From Rhizobium sp. SSA_523 (GTDB lineage: Bacteria; Pseudomonadota; Alphaproteobacteria; Rhizobiales; Rhizobiaceae): a stretch of DNA of 59,731 bases. A program made the translations under genes and the position numbers. The DNA is taken from positions 1 to 59,731 of the forward strand of contig NZ_CP129379.1 of the NCBI RefSeq assembly GCF_030435705.1, written 5' to 3'. This document shows, one piece after another, positions 37,985 to 45,699 of this stretch. The notes under the pieces were generated by a model, which saw nothing but the letters and a program-made list of their open reading frames with translations, was not told where the DNA came from and did no database searches. Positions within the stretch are counted from its first letter, which is position 1. Each line of letters starts with the position of its first letter.

Positions 37985-38096
37985 CGGGCTCGGCGCCTTG
38001 TCCGCTTTCTTCCGGGGGGGCGTCCCGCCCAGCTCCTCCAGGCTGCGCGCCGCGCCCGAAACCTGATTGAGTTTTGACCCTAGAGGAGCTTCCGCG

Positions 38097-39044
38097 ATGA
38101 CGAAACGCCGCCTTCTGATCACCGGAGCACAGGGTTTCGTCGGTCGCGCGGTCATGGATCGGGTCGCAAGCCATTATCCCGACGGGTTCGATCCCGTCGA
38201 TTTCATCGATCCGGAGACGCATCTGCGGCCGGATATCCGCGATGCGGCGGCGGTCGAGCGGGCCATTGACCGGGCACAGGCCGATGCGGTCCTCCATCTT
38301 GCCGCCATTGCTGCACCGCGCCAGGCGCAGAAAGACCAGAGCCAGGCCTGGATGGTCAATGTCCTGGGCACGCTGCATGTCGCGACCGCCATGCGACGCC
38401 GGACGCCCGCCGCCCGGCTGATCTGGTCCGGCAGTTCGGAGGCCTATGGCAATGCCTTCAACAGATATGCCGAGCCGATCCTCGAAGAGGCCGCGCTGGA
38501 ACCCATGAGCGCCTATGGTGCCACCAAGGCCGCCGCCGATATCATGCTGCGCCAGATGGTGCAGGACGGATTTGACGTCGTCGTCTTCCGGCCCTTCAAC
38601 CATACCGGTCCCCAGCAGACGCCCGATTACGTTGTGCCGGCCTTTGCCAGGCAGGTGGCCCGGATCGAAAAGGGCCTGCAGGAGCCGGTGCTCCAGGTGG
38701 GCAATCTCGCGGCGCGCCGGGATTTCCTCCACGTGCAGGATGTCGCCGAGGCCTATCTATTGGCCGCCCGCAGTTCCGCACCCGCCCGCCATTGCTACAA
38801 TATCTCCACCGGCCGGCCGGTCTCCATCGAAAGCCTGCTGAACGGATTGCTGGCCCGCTCGAACAGCAAGATCACCGTGGCCGTCGATCCCGCCCGCTAT
38901 GTTGCCAATACGGTTGAAACCGCTTCCGGCGATCCGTCGGCCCTGCAGGCGGATCTGGTTTGGTCTGCGTCTTTTTCGCTGGACGAGACGCTGCAGGCGG
39001 TGCTCGATGCGCAGCGGGCAGCGCTCGAGGCCGTCGATGCGTAA
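38097..39044 (+). CDS. rmd: GDP-4-keto-6-deoxy-D-mannose reductase (Rmd-like)
   Basis: A 315-aa SDR enzyme. The glycine motif GAQGFVG is at residues 10-16 and YGATK at 140-144. RPFNHTGPQQTPDYVVPAFA (from 165) matches the Rmd family, in which RPFNHTGPGQ is typical. It would reduce the product of Gmd to GDP-D-rhamnose. The ATG at 38097 has AGAGGAGC upstream. A 4-reductase giving another 6-deoxy sugar cannot be excluded without a search. Its stop codon touches one end of the MITE-like element. Confidence 0.87.
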   Translation: MTKRRLLITGAQGFVGRAVMDRVASHYPDGFDPVDFIDPETHLRPDIRDAAAVERAIDRAQADAVLHLAAIAAPRQAQKDQSQAWMVNVLGTLHVATAMRRRTPAARLIWSGSSEAYGNAFNRYAEPILEEAALEPMSAYGATKAAADIMLRQMVQDGFDVVVFRPFNHTGPQQTPDYVVPAFARQVARIEKGLQEPVLQVGNLAARRDFLHVQDVAEAYLLAARSSAPARHCYNISTGRPVSIESLLNGLLARSNSKITVAVDPARYVANTVETASGDPSALQADLVWSASFSLDETLQAVLDAQRAALEAVDA

Positions 39045-39212
39045 TACCAAATGTCGATGATAGGAACTGATTGCGCCGAAGCGATTTTTTTCCTTCGCCG
39101 GCTTTGTCTAAATCCTCGACCGATGCGGGAGCATCGCTCTACGGTCTGCGTCCCACGTCGGATGAAGGCCTCCGGTCCCACGCAATGGGTTCCTATCATC
39201 GACATTTGGTAT
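39044..39212. mobile_element. MITE-like element with 24-bp perfect terminal inverted repeats
   Basis: A 169-base element whose outer 24 bases are exact inverted repeats (39044-39067 and 39189-39212; the repeat starts ATACCAAATGTCGATGATAG). The match continues inward for about 8 more bases with two mismatches. There is no coding sequence inside. The size, perfect ends and position against a gene end fit a non-autonomous miniature transposon. Confidence 0.75.
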
Positions 39213-39266
39213 GATACCCCGTACCCGAAGAGATCCGGCCGCTGCAGCGCAAGACGCGCACGGTCC

Positions 39267-40640
39267 TCAGAAGGCCAGTTTCAGCACCAGGGGGTGATCG
39301 CTCACGGTAAGCTCCATCTGCCTCGTGTCCTGAAAGGACGCGATCGCGGATGTGCCGCTCGTCACGTCGAAAAGATCCGCCCGCCGCACGCGATCGGCCA
39401 ACCGGACCTGCACGCGGCTCGATCCTGCCAGCGCCTCGCCCCATATGACGAGGTGGAACGTGCCGTCGCTGTGCTGCAAGAGCAGATCATGCACCGTCTC
39501 CGGTTTCGGGCCGATCTCGTAATCCAGCCGGCCGGGCGACGGGCGGCGCGCGGGATCGGCGAGGATCCGGCTCAGATTGTGCAGGTAATGGGCCGCAAGC
39601 CTCGGGCTGTAGTCCGGCCGGAAGAAGCCGAAGGTCTGATTTCCCTGTTCGTCGGTGCGGTCGCGCAGGATATAGACGGAGGTATAGCTGTAGCCTCTGG
39701 CAAATTGCGACAGATAGAGATTGACCAGGTTCAGCCCGTGCATCCGCTCGTCCACCGCACCGCCTATCGTCGCCCCGGTCTCGGTCGTGACGCGCGGCAG
39801 GTCCTTCAACGCCTCTTCCGAATAGCCTTGATACTGCTTGGCCCAGGTTCTTCCGAAGTTTCCGTAAAGACCATCGACCAGGGAGGCGCTGGTCGGATCG
39901 GCAGCATTCCAGGCCTTGTTGTCGGCCGGTTCCGGCACGCTCGGATGATAGAGGTAATTATGCACATTGGCGTAATCGGCAAACCGGGTCCCGGCCGGCA
40001 TCAAAGTCCCCGCGCCCTGTGGAATTTCGAGAAATTGCAGGCCGGCATTGTCCGTCTGCGCCCCGGGCTCGCTCACCGACCAGACCGGATATGACTTGAG
40101 CAGGGGATCCGCCTTGACCGCCCGGTAGAGGTCGGCATGAAGCTTGGCCACCGGCAGCCAGGAGAACCGGCCGCCGCCCTTTTCGCCCCGATAGGTCACC
40201 GGCCAGTTGTTCGGCTCGTTATTGCCCTCGAAGGCGAGAAGCGCACCCGCCTTCGCCAGGATGCGCCCGGTCGACAGGAGCCGATCGAGATCCGCGCTGC
40301 CGCTGACAAGGCCCCAGCTGATCTTGACCCCGGCTTCGCGGTGCAGCCGCAGAAAGCTGTCGATCCGGAGAGGGCCTTTTTCCGTCAGGCCTTCGATCCC
40401 GCCCCGCAGCCAGCGGAAACCGCCATAGCGAACCATTGCGAGCGTTTCGGCATCAGGCTGTCCACGATCCTCGAAGGTCGAAACGACGCCGATACTGTCA
40501 AGGAATGCGGCGGTCGGCCTGGCGAACACCGCCTCGGCGGTCGCCGGGCGCGCGACAAGCCAGAGCATTGTAACGACCATGCCCGCAAGGCTTACGCGTG
40601 ACCACAAGCCAGCCGCCAGGGCTTCCTTCCATCTCGCCAT
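39267..40640 (-). CDS. secreted glycoside hydrolase (clan GH-A-like)
   Basis: A 457-aa protein with an N-terminal signal sequence (about residues 1-36, ...MVVTMLWLVARPATAEA). The fold looks like a (beta/alpha)8 barrel of clan GH-A. The acid/base glutamate is in EGNNEPNN (Glu142) and the nucleophile candidate in TTETGA (Glu287), the usual positions at the ends of strands 4 and 7. It should cleave a polysaccharide in the periplasm or outside the cell. Similar hydrolases trim or release chains in exopolysaccharide loci; the substrate is unknown. It follows the mobilization genes on the same strand but is likely a separate unit. Confidence 0.78.
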   Translation of the reverse strand: MARWKEALAAGLWSRVSLAGMVVTMLWLVARPATAEAVFARPTAAFLDSIGVVSTFEDRGQPDAETLAMVRYGGFRWLRGGIEGLTEKGPLRIDSFLRLHREAGVKISWGLVSGSADLDRLLSTGRILAKAGALLAFEGNNEPNNWPVTYRGEKGGGRFSWLPVAKLHADLYRAVKADPLLKSYPVWSVSEPGAQTDNAGLQFLEIPQGAGTLMPAGTRFADYANVHNYLYHPSVPEPADNKAWNAADPTSASLVDGLYGNFGRTWAKQYQGYSEEALKDLPRVTTETGATIGGAVDERMHGLNLVNLYLSQFARGYSYTSVYILRDRTDEQGNQTFGFFRPDYSPRLAAHYLHNLSRILADPARRPSPGRLDYEIGPKPETVHDLLLQHSDGTFHLVIWGEALAGSSRVQVRLADRVRRADLFDVTSGTSAIASFQDTRQMELTVSDHPLVLKLAF

Positions 40641-40821
40641 AGCGATCTTCTCTCCTCAATAAGATTTTTGGCAAAAGGTCCGGCTCGTTTCCGTCTGCAC
40701 TGGGTCTTCTATTTGTAAAGCTACACTTATTTGAAGAGTTCAGCACAGGAATGGCAGGACCTAACTTGCAAGCCATAAAGTATTGAAGGCTTCCCAATTT
40801 GCGACGGATTTGCATGAGATT

Positions 40822-42750
40822 TCAGCGATCACGGTCGTCTTGATTATGCTCCCTCTGTTCACTTCTTTCACGTTCCAGTTGGTGGAGACGGGAAACACCC
40901 TGCTGTGCGGCATTTGCTTTCGTGCTATCGGTAGGCCGTGTTGCATCCTTATTGGGCTCTTCCGAACGCTGTAGTTCACTCATTTCGAGCATCTGCCTGC
41001 GCAGATCGACGATCTCGCGAGCGAGGGAGGAAACTTCTTCGAAGCCTGACCGGTCCTCTGGACCAGCGCTGCGCTGAAGGTTGAATAGTGCCGTTTCAAC
41101 CGTCTTTTCGTACGCTTCGAACTCTGGGCGTGTCTGCTCGCGCATGTCCTTTGCCTCCGACAACATGTCTCTGATTGCGACCATATTAGAGCGGTAATCA
41201 CGGCCAAAATCCGCATGAATGACGGCACCAGCAGGCGATTGATCCACCTGGGCAAGGCCGCTTTCGAGATAGGAGCGATGCTGAGCGGCATAGGCCGCAA
41301 CCACTGTGTCGCCGGCGTTGACTGCAATCTTCTGCCATGTCTCCTGAGCATTTAGAATGTACTGGCGGCTTCTCTGGCTCGTCGCCACCACGCGCCGACC
41401 AGCTCGCTTTGCGTCATATCGCGCCTGTGCCGGCTCGCTGGTGCCTACATGCTCGGTTCGACCGTCATGCTTGACGGCGCGAACCTGATTTCGCATGAAG
41501 GCTGGCGGCGTGGCGAACTCTCGCCGATCGGTCATTTCCATATCGATGCCGTGGTCACGCGCCTTCTCGGCCATGACCTCCCGCCATTGCCGGAAGGTGG
41601 CCGGAGTCGTCTCGATCCGATCGCCCGATTCCGACCGCATCGTCACGATGGCATGGGCATGAACATGCGGCCGCTTGCCCCCCTCCCCTGCTTCTTTCGG
41701 ATCGTTCTCCGGATCGTGCATAGCGAATACATAACCGTGGCCCGCAAACTGCTCAGCCAGGAAGTCGCGAACAGCTCCTTCGAACGCGACAGCATCCGTG
41801 CCGGCACGCGCCGACATGATCACGTGCATCACGTCACGGCTCTTGCGGCTGTGCAGCTCATCCCGCCATTCCTTTTGCACCAGGTCGCCCGCAGCCTTGT
41901 CATCGGCAATCGAACGTCCCTGATCGTCTCGAACGTCGTTCCGCTGCGCGATCAGGTCTCGCAACTTGGCAGCGCCATATTCCACGCCGTTGCCATAGCC
42001 TGTGAACGAGAAAGCCGCAGGGGCCTCTTTCGCAACGGCGCTGGCGTTGAAACGCTCCTGAACGATGGCGGCCGCCTTCGCGTCAGCCGTCAGCCGCTCG
42101 CCCTGCCCGCTGCGCAGCACGACATAGCCCTCGACCTTCAGCGATCCATTGTTTCGGGTTTCGACAGAGTAAGCGTAGCGTCGATCACCAAAGCCACTGC
42201 TGAGAATGTCCCGCACCATCTCATGCGGGTTCGAGCCGCCGGAAACGCTCACCTCGACGCTAAACGCGCCGATATCGCGGCTCTCGGTCCTGTTTTGGAA
42301 AAGGTGATCCCAATCGCCACGGAGACGCGCCAGCTCCTCACGGCCACGCAACGTCTCGCCGTTCTCGTTCTCAACCTTCAGCTCCCCCCCTCTGGAAACA
42401 TAGTTGAGCATCGAGCCGACGCGGGCGCCACCACCGTAGGAAGCCAGTTTGACAACTGCTGGCTGGCTTCCTTTGGCAACGCTCGCAAGACGAACATCCA
42501 TTGATCGCATAGCACCCGAACCGGCAGCGACCGAACTCGAAGGGGATGACACGTTGAATGCCGAAGTCCTCAGGCCTCCCCTAGATCCTGAGCCCCGTTT
42601 CGACATCCCAACCTGGTGCTGCAGATTCTTCAGTCTCTTCTCAAGCTCTTCCTCGACAGCGCTCCGACGGCCGCCAAGCGTCATTTCGTGCAATAGCGCC
42701 GCGCGCCTTTGCTCCCATTCGCTTGTGAACGTGCCGAAAAAGAACTCCAC
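40822..42750 (-). CDS. plasmid mobilization relaxase (MobA-like)
   Basis: A 642-aa DNA-nicking relaxase. A candidate active-site tyrosine lies in MLNYVSR (about residues 114-120), and the metal-binding histidine triad is in HVHAHAIV (about 362-369), preceded by the conserved stretch VMHVIMSARAG. The ~240-residue gap between them is unusually long for MOBP enzymes, so the class is uncertain. The C-terminal ~150 residues are charged and helical. It starts three bases after MobC. It should cut oriT at the upstream nick site and pilot the strand into a recipient with the help of another plasmid's transfer apparatus, since no mating-pair genes are present here. Confidence 0.82.
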   Translation of the reverse strand: MEFFFGTFTSEWEQRRAALLHEMTLGGRRSAVEEELEKRLKNLQHQVGMSKRGSGSRGGLRTSAFNVSSPSSSVAAGSGAMRSMDVRLASVAKGSQPAVVKLASYGGGARVGSMLNYVSRGGELKVENENGETLRGREELARLRGDWDHLFQNRTESRDIGAFSVEVSVSGGSNPHEMVRDILSSGFGDRRYAYSVETRNNGSLKVEGYVVLRSGQGERLTADAKAAAIVQERFNASAVAKEAPAAFSFTGYGNGVEYGAAKLRDLIAQRNDVRDDQGRSIADDKAAGDLVQKEWRDELHSRKSRDVMHVIMSARAGTDAVAFEGAVRDFLAEQFAGHGYVFAMHDPENDPKEAGEGGKRPHVHAHAIVTMRSESGDRIETTPATFRQWREVMAEKARDHGIDMEMTDRREFATPPAFMRNQVRAVKHDGRTEHVGTSEPAQARYDAKRAGRRVVATSQRSRQYILNAQETWQKIAVNAGDTVVAAYAAQHRSYLESGLAQVDQSPAGAVIHADFGRDYRSNMVAIRDMLSEAKDMREQTRPEFEAYEKTVETALFNLQRSAGPEDRSGFEEVSSLAREIVDLRRQMLEMSELQRSEEPNKDATRPTDSTKANAAQQGVSRLHQLERERSEQREHNQDDRDR

Positions 42751-42753
42751 GGC

Positions 42754-43158
42754 CTACACCTCGCCTCGGCGCTCATGCCCGGCACGGCGCGAAAATGTCC
42801 GCAGCTCACTCATTACGGCCGCCTGAATCCGCTGGACGTTGCCAAGGTTGATGTCCAGCTCTGAGGGATGGACACTCTTTCCTGCATTCAGGGAGCGGGC
42901 GACCTGATTCAAATTGATGCCGATCATCCGCATGTCTTCGAGCAATGCGGCCATGATCAACCTGTCTTCCGCAGTCAGAATAGGTCGAACGCCAGCACCC
43001 TCGAGGAGCAGAGAACGGAAAAAAGCAGACACACTCATACCGGCCGACTTGGCCGCTTCTTCGATAGCCGAATGCTCTGCATCGCTGACGCGGACGTTGA
43101 TGAGACGCCCCTTGCGTTGCTTGGCTGTCGGCACTTCGATCGTGTCTTTACTCGTCAA
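42754..43158 (-). CDS. mobC: MobC-like relaxosome accessory protein
   Basis: A 134-aa protein with an N-terminal ribbon-helix-helix-like segment (GRLINVRVSDAEHSAIEEAA) and the MobC signature (LIMAALLEDMRMIGINLNQVARSLN). It should bind oriT and help the relaxase open the DNA. The start is a TTG just after an in-frame stop, with GGGAAGG upstream. It lies directly downstream of the oriT region and is coupled to the relaxase gene. Confidence 0.87.
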   Translation of the reverse strand: MTSKDTIEVPTAKQRKGRLINVRVSDAEHSAIEEAAKSAGMSVSAFFRSLLLEGAGVRPILTAEDRLIMAALLEDMRMIGINLNQVARSLNAGKSVHPSELDINLGNVQRIQAAVMSELRTFSRRAGHERRGEV

Positions 43159-43837
43159 TCAATTAAGCCTTCCCGGAGCCTTGCGACCGTCATCGTGGGC
43201 TTGTCCCACGATCGTGATGCAAAATGTAAAACATTTTTGCGTATCCTGCCACTCTAAACCTAAAGCACTATCCCCCAATTTCAACCAAATTTCACCTCTC
43301 GACTGGCTCCGCTCCGCTTCGCTTCGCACCCTTTCCGTTGGAACGCTCACCAGGGTTCACCGCCAAACCGCTTCTGAAGGCCTTTGTCTGTCCCTCGTAC
43401 TCAGGCGCAAGGGACGCTTCGCTCTTCGCCCTTGCGCCCTCCGTGCGAGCGCCAAAGACGGCCTCACGCGGCTCCGGGGTTCACCACTCGACCTGAGCAC
43501 TCGGCTAAACCACACGACTAACTCGTGTGGTTTGATAGATGTCCTAAAGCGTGCGTTCACACGTATGTTTTGATCTTAACCTGCTTGTGTTCACATGTTA
43601 GATTTGCTTCGATGTGAAGATCTTAACAACGAAGCAGTTGGAGTGGTCTGCTGCCGCATCAACGTAGGTGCAACTCCACACCTACCTGCCCATGTCATGG
43701 ATCTCGGTAATGTGAGAGACGAATAATGATCGCCTTGGAAAGACGAGGCACCAGCAAAAGAAATTCTTTTGCCCAAGACGTGATAGCCTCACAACTTGGA
43801 TGAATTACGCACCCAGGCTGATCCTTCAGCCCGTGCC
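43159..43837. other. origin-of-transfer region (oriT)
   Basis: A 680-base gene-free region upstream of mobC. TATCCTG|CC at 43242-43250 matches the MOBP/IncP/Ti-border nick consensus (cut between 43248 and 43249). Just 5' of it lies an imperfect inverted repeat (GCAAAATG...CATTTTTGC, about 43219-43240), where accessory proteins bind in such origins. A perfect 11-base inverted repeat with a 5-base loop (AAACCACACGA...TCGTGTGGTTT, 43506-43532) lies further away and may be a terminator or second binding site. No other gene is visible. Confidence 0.65.
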
Positions 43838-44986
43838 TCAGACATACCAGATGCCGTCCTTGATGGCGGCGGCGACATTGGCCTGGTTTTCCGCGCTTTC
43901 GGAGAAATCGGCCATCAGTCTTTCGCGCTGATAGCCGGTCGAGAGCTTGGCGTCCCAGAAGCCGAAGCCGTCGGAATCGGGCGCGCGGCCAAGCACATTT
44001 TTGTATACCAGGCTGATAAAGGCCGTATTGGTCACCGTCTGCGGCGTGCCATAGGTGGAGCGGAACTCCTGTGAATCGATGAAATTGGCCGACATCCAGA
44101 TAAGATCGCCCTTGCCGGCATCGATCTGCTTGATCCAAAAGCCGAGGCCGGGACCATCCGGAACCCGGTCGAGGGCCGCCTTGTAGAGGCGGTAGACCTG
44201 CCCGGCATTGCCGCTGGTATCGAAGGCCAGAGTGCCATCGGAAAATTGCAGCCGCTCGATATTGGTCAGCTGGTCGGTCCCCTGCCCCGTCACCGTCACG
44301 GTGGCGCCGGCCTTGGCAATGGTGACGGCGGCGCGGCCGACAGAAAAGACGGCGGTATCGGTTCCGGCCAGGCCGTCGATCACGTCATTGCCGGCCGACA
44401 GGACGAAGACATCATTGCCGGCGGTTGCCGCCGTCTTCTTCGCCGCGCCATACAGAGCCTGAGCGCCGGCAATATCGCCGGTGTTCAGCGTCAGCTGGTC
44501 ATTGGCGAAGGCATACATGATCTGGGTCTTGTCGTCGGGATGGCCAAGCCCGATGGCATGGCCGATTTCATGCACCGCCGTCGTGTAGAAATTCGACTGC
44601 GTAGCGCCCAGCACGGTCTTGCTCGACGACCAGCTTTCCGCCAGGTCGAAGCGGATCTCCGCGCCGCTGATCGAGTAGCTGATGCCGTTCAACGAGCTTG
44701 CCTGCCAGCTGGCCTCGCCCAGGGTCTGCCCGGCGCCGTCGATGGCGTCCCAGCCGACGCGGATATTGGCCGATGTCCCATCGGCGATCTCGACGAAATC
44801 GATATCGGCCACCGTCTCCCAGGCGGCAAAGGCGTCCCGCACCAGTTGCTGGAAGGTGGGATCGGCCAGAGGCTGGAAGGCATAGCCGCCCCAGCTGCGG
44901 CCGGCAAAGCTCCAGAAGATCTGGCCGCCGGAGGTTCCATAGCTCGGATTTCCCCATTTCGGTCCGGACAAGACATAAGATGCCAT
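43838..44986 (-). CDS. M10 metalloprotease with RTX and DUF4214 units
   Basis: A 382-aa protein: the catalytic domain has HEIGHAIGLGH at residues 139-149 and the Met-turn region IMYAF at 156-160. A short RTX-like segment (AGNDVFVLSAGNDVIDGLAG, about 190-210) and then DUF4214 units (AGQVYRLYKAALDRVPDGP...) follow, ending in DGIWYV. It is a shorter cousin of the protease at 21.1-23.0 kb. The start at 44986 (MASYVL...) has GGGGGAA upstream; the longer frame adds an unrelated 49 residues. Type I secretion is expected. It is convergent with nothing and lies beside oriT. Confidence 0.82.
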   Translation of the reverse strand: MASYVLSGPKWGNPSYGTSGGQIFWSFAGRSWGGYAFQPLADPTFQQLVRDAFAAWETVADIDFVEIADGTSANIRVGWDAIDGAGQTLGEASWQASSLNGISYSISGAEIRFDLAESWSSSKTVLGATQSNFYTTAVHEIGHAIGLGHPDDKTQIMYAFANDQLTLNTGDIAGAQALYGAAKKTAATAGNDVFVLSAGNDVIDGLAGTDTAVFSVGRAAVTIAKAGATVTVTGQGTDQLTNIERLQFSDGTLAFDTSGNAGQVYRLYKAALDRVPDGPGLGFWIKQIDAGKGDLIWMSANFIDSQEFRSTYGTPQTVTNTAFISLVYKNVLGRAPDSDGFGFWDAKLSTGYQRERLMADFSESAENQANVAAAIKDGIWYV

Positions 44987-45102
44987 TTCAATTCCCCCGA
45001 ATTCTCTTGGCCACAATCCTGGCCACAAACCTTGCCGCAAACCTGTCAGTGATCGTCGACCCCACATAGCAAGATGCATCACCCGCCAAGTTACGATACC
45101 AA

Positions 45103-45585
45103 ATGCCGATGAAATTGCATCTCGCTTCCGCATTAAGTCGAATATTCTCGCACATCCTCCTGCTGCGCTATGCGCTTTTCAGCGGCAAGGTCCTGTCGGT
45201 GCGGGCAATCTGCACCCGCGACGGCAAGGACGTCTATCTGGTGCGCCACAGCTATACGCCCGGTTGGCACCTGCCGGGCGGCGGCATAGACAATGGCATG
45301 AGCAGCGAGGAGGCGCTTCTGGCGGAATTGCGCGAGGAGGGACATCTCATGCCGCTCGACCGTCCTGTGCTGCGCCAGATCTATCTCAAATCCGACAGGC
45401 TGAGCCGCGAACACGTGGTCTTCTATACGGTCAGCGTTGCCCAGGAGACCGATTTCACCGGCACGCTGGAAATTGTCGAAAGCCGTTTCTTCGGCCTCGA
45501 CAGCCTGCCGGCGGATCTCGATCCTGCCGCCCATCGGCGGATCACCGAATGGGCGACCGGGGGCTTTTCGGCGCGCGACTGGTAG
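45103..45585 (+). CDS. Nudix-domain protein with altered Nudix box
   Basis: A 160-aa Nudix-fold protein. The Nudix box is visible as GGGIDNGMSSEEALLAELREEG but departs from GX5EX7REUXEEXGU: the first Glu is Met and the Arg of RE is Ala, while the acidic EE pair remains. The N-terminal ~25 residues are hydrophobic. It may hydrolyse a nucleoside diphosphate derivative, perhaps a nucleotide sugar, or be weakly active. The first ATG overlaps a sequence resembling one end of the MITE-like element; the next ATG at 45109 is an alternative start. Confidence 0.7.
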   Translation: MPMKLHLASALSRIFSHILLLRYALFSGKVLSVRAICTRDGKDVYLVRHSYTPGWHLPGGGIDNGMSSEEALLAELREEGHLMPLDRPVLRQIYLKSDRLSREHVVFYTVSVAQETDFTGTLEIVESRFFGLDSLPADLDPAAHRRITEWATGGFSARDW

Positions 45586-45699
45586 CGCCGGCAATGCGCT
45601 TGGGCTCAGGGCGCTTCAATACGCGTCCTCGGCACGTCCTGGGCATGTCCTCAGCGCTTCCTGATCGCTTTTCGAGCGCCTGCACCCAGATCCCGGCCC

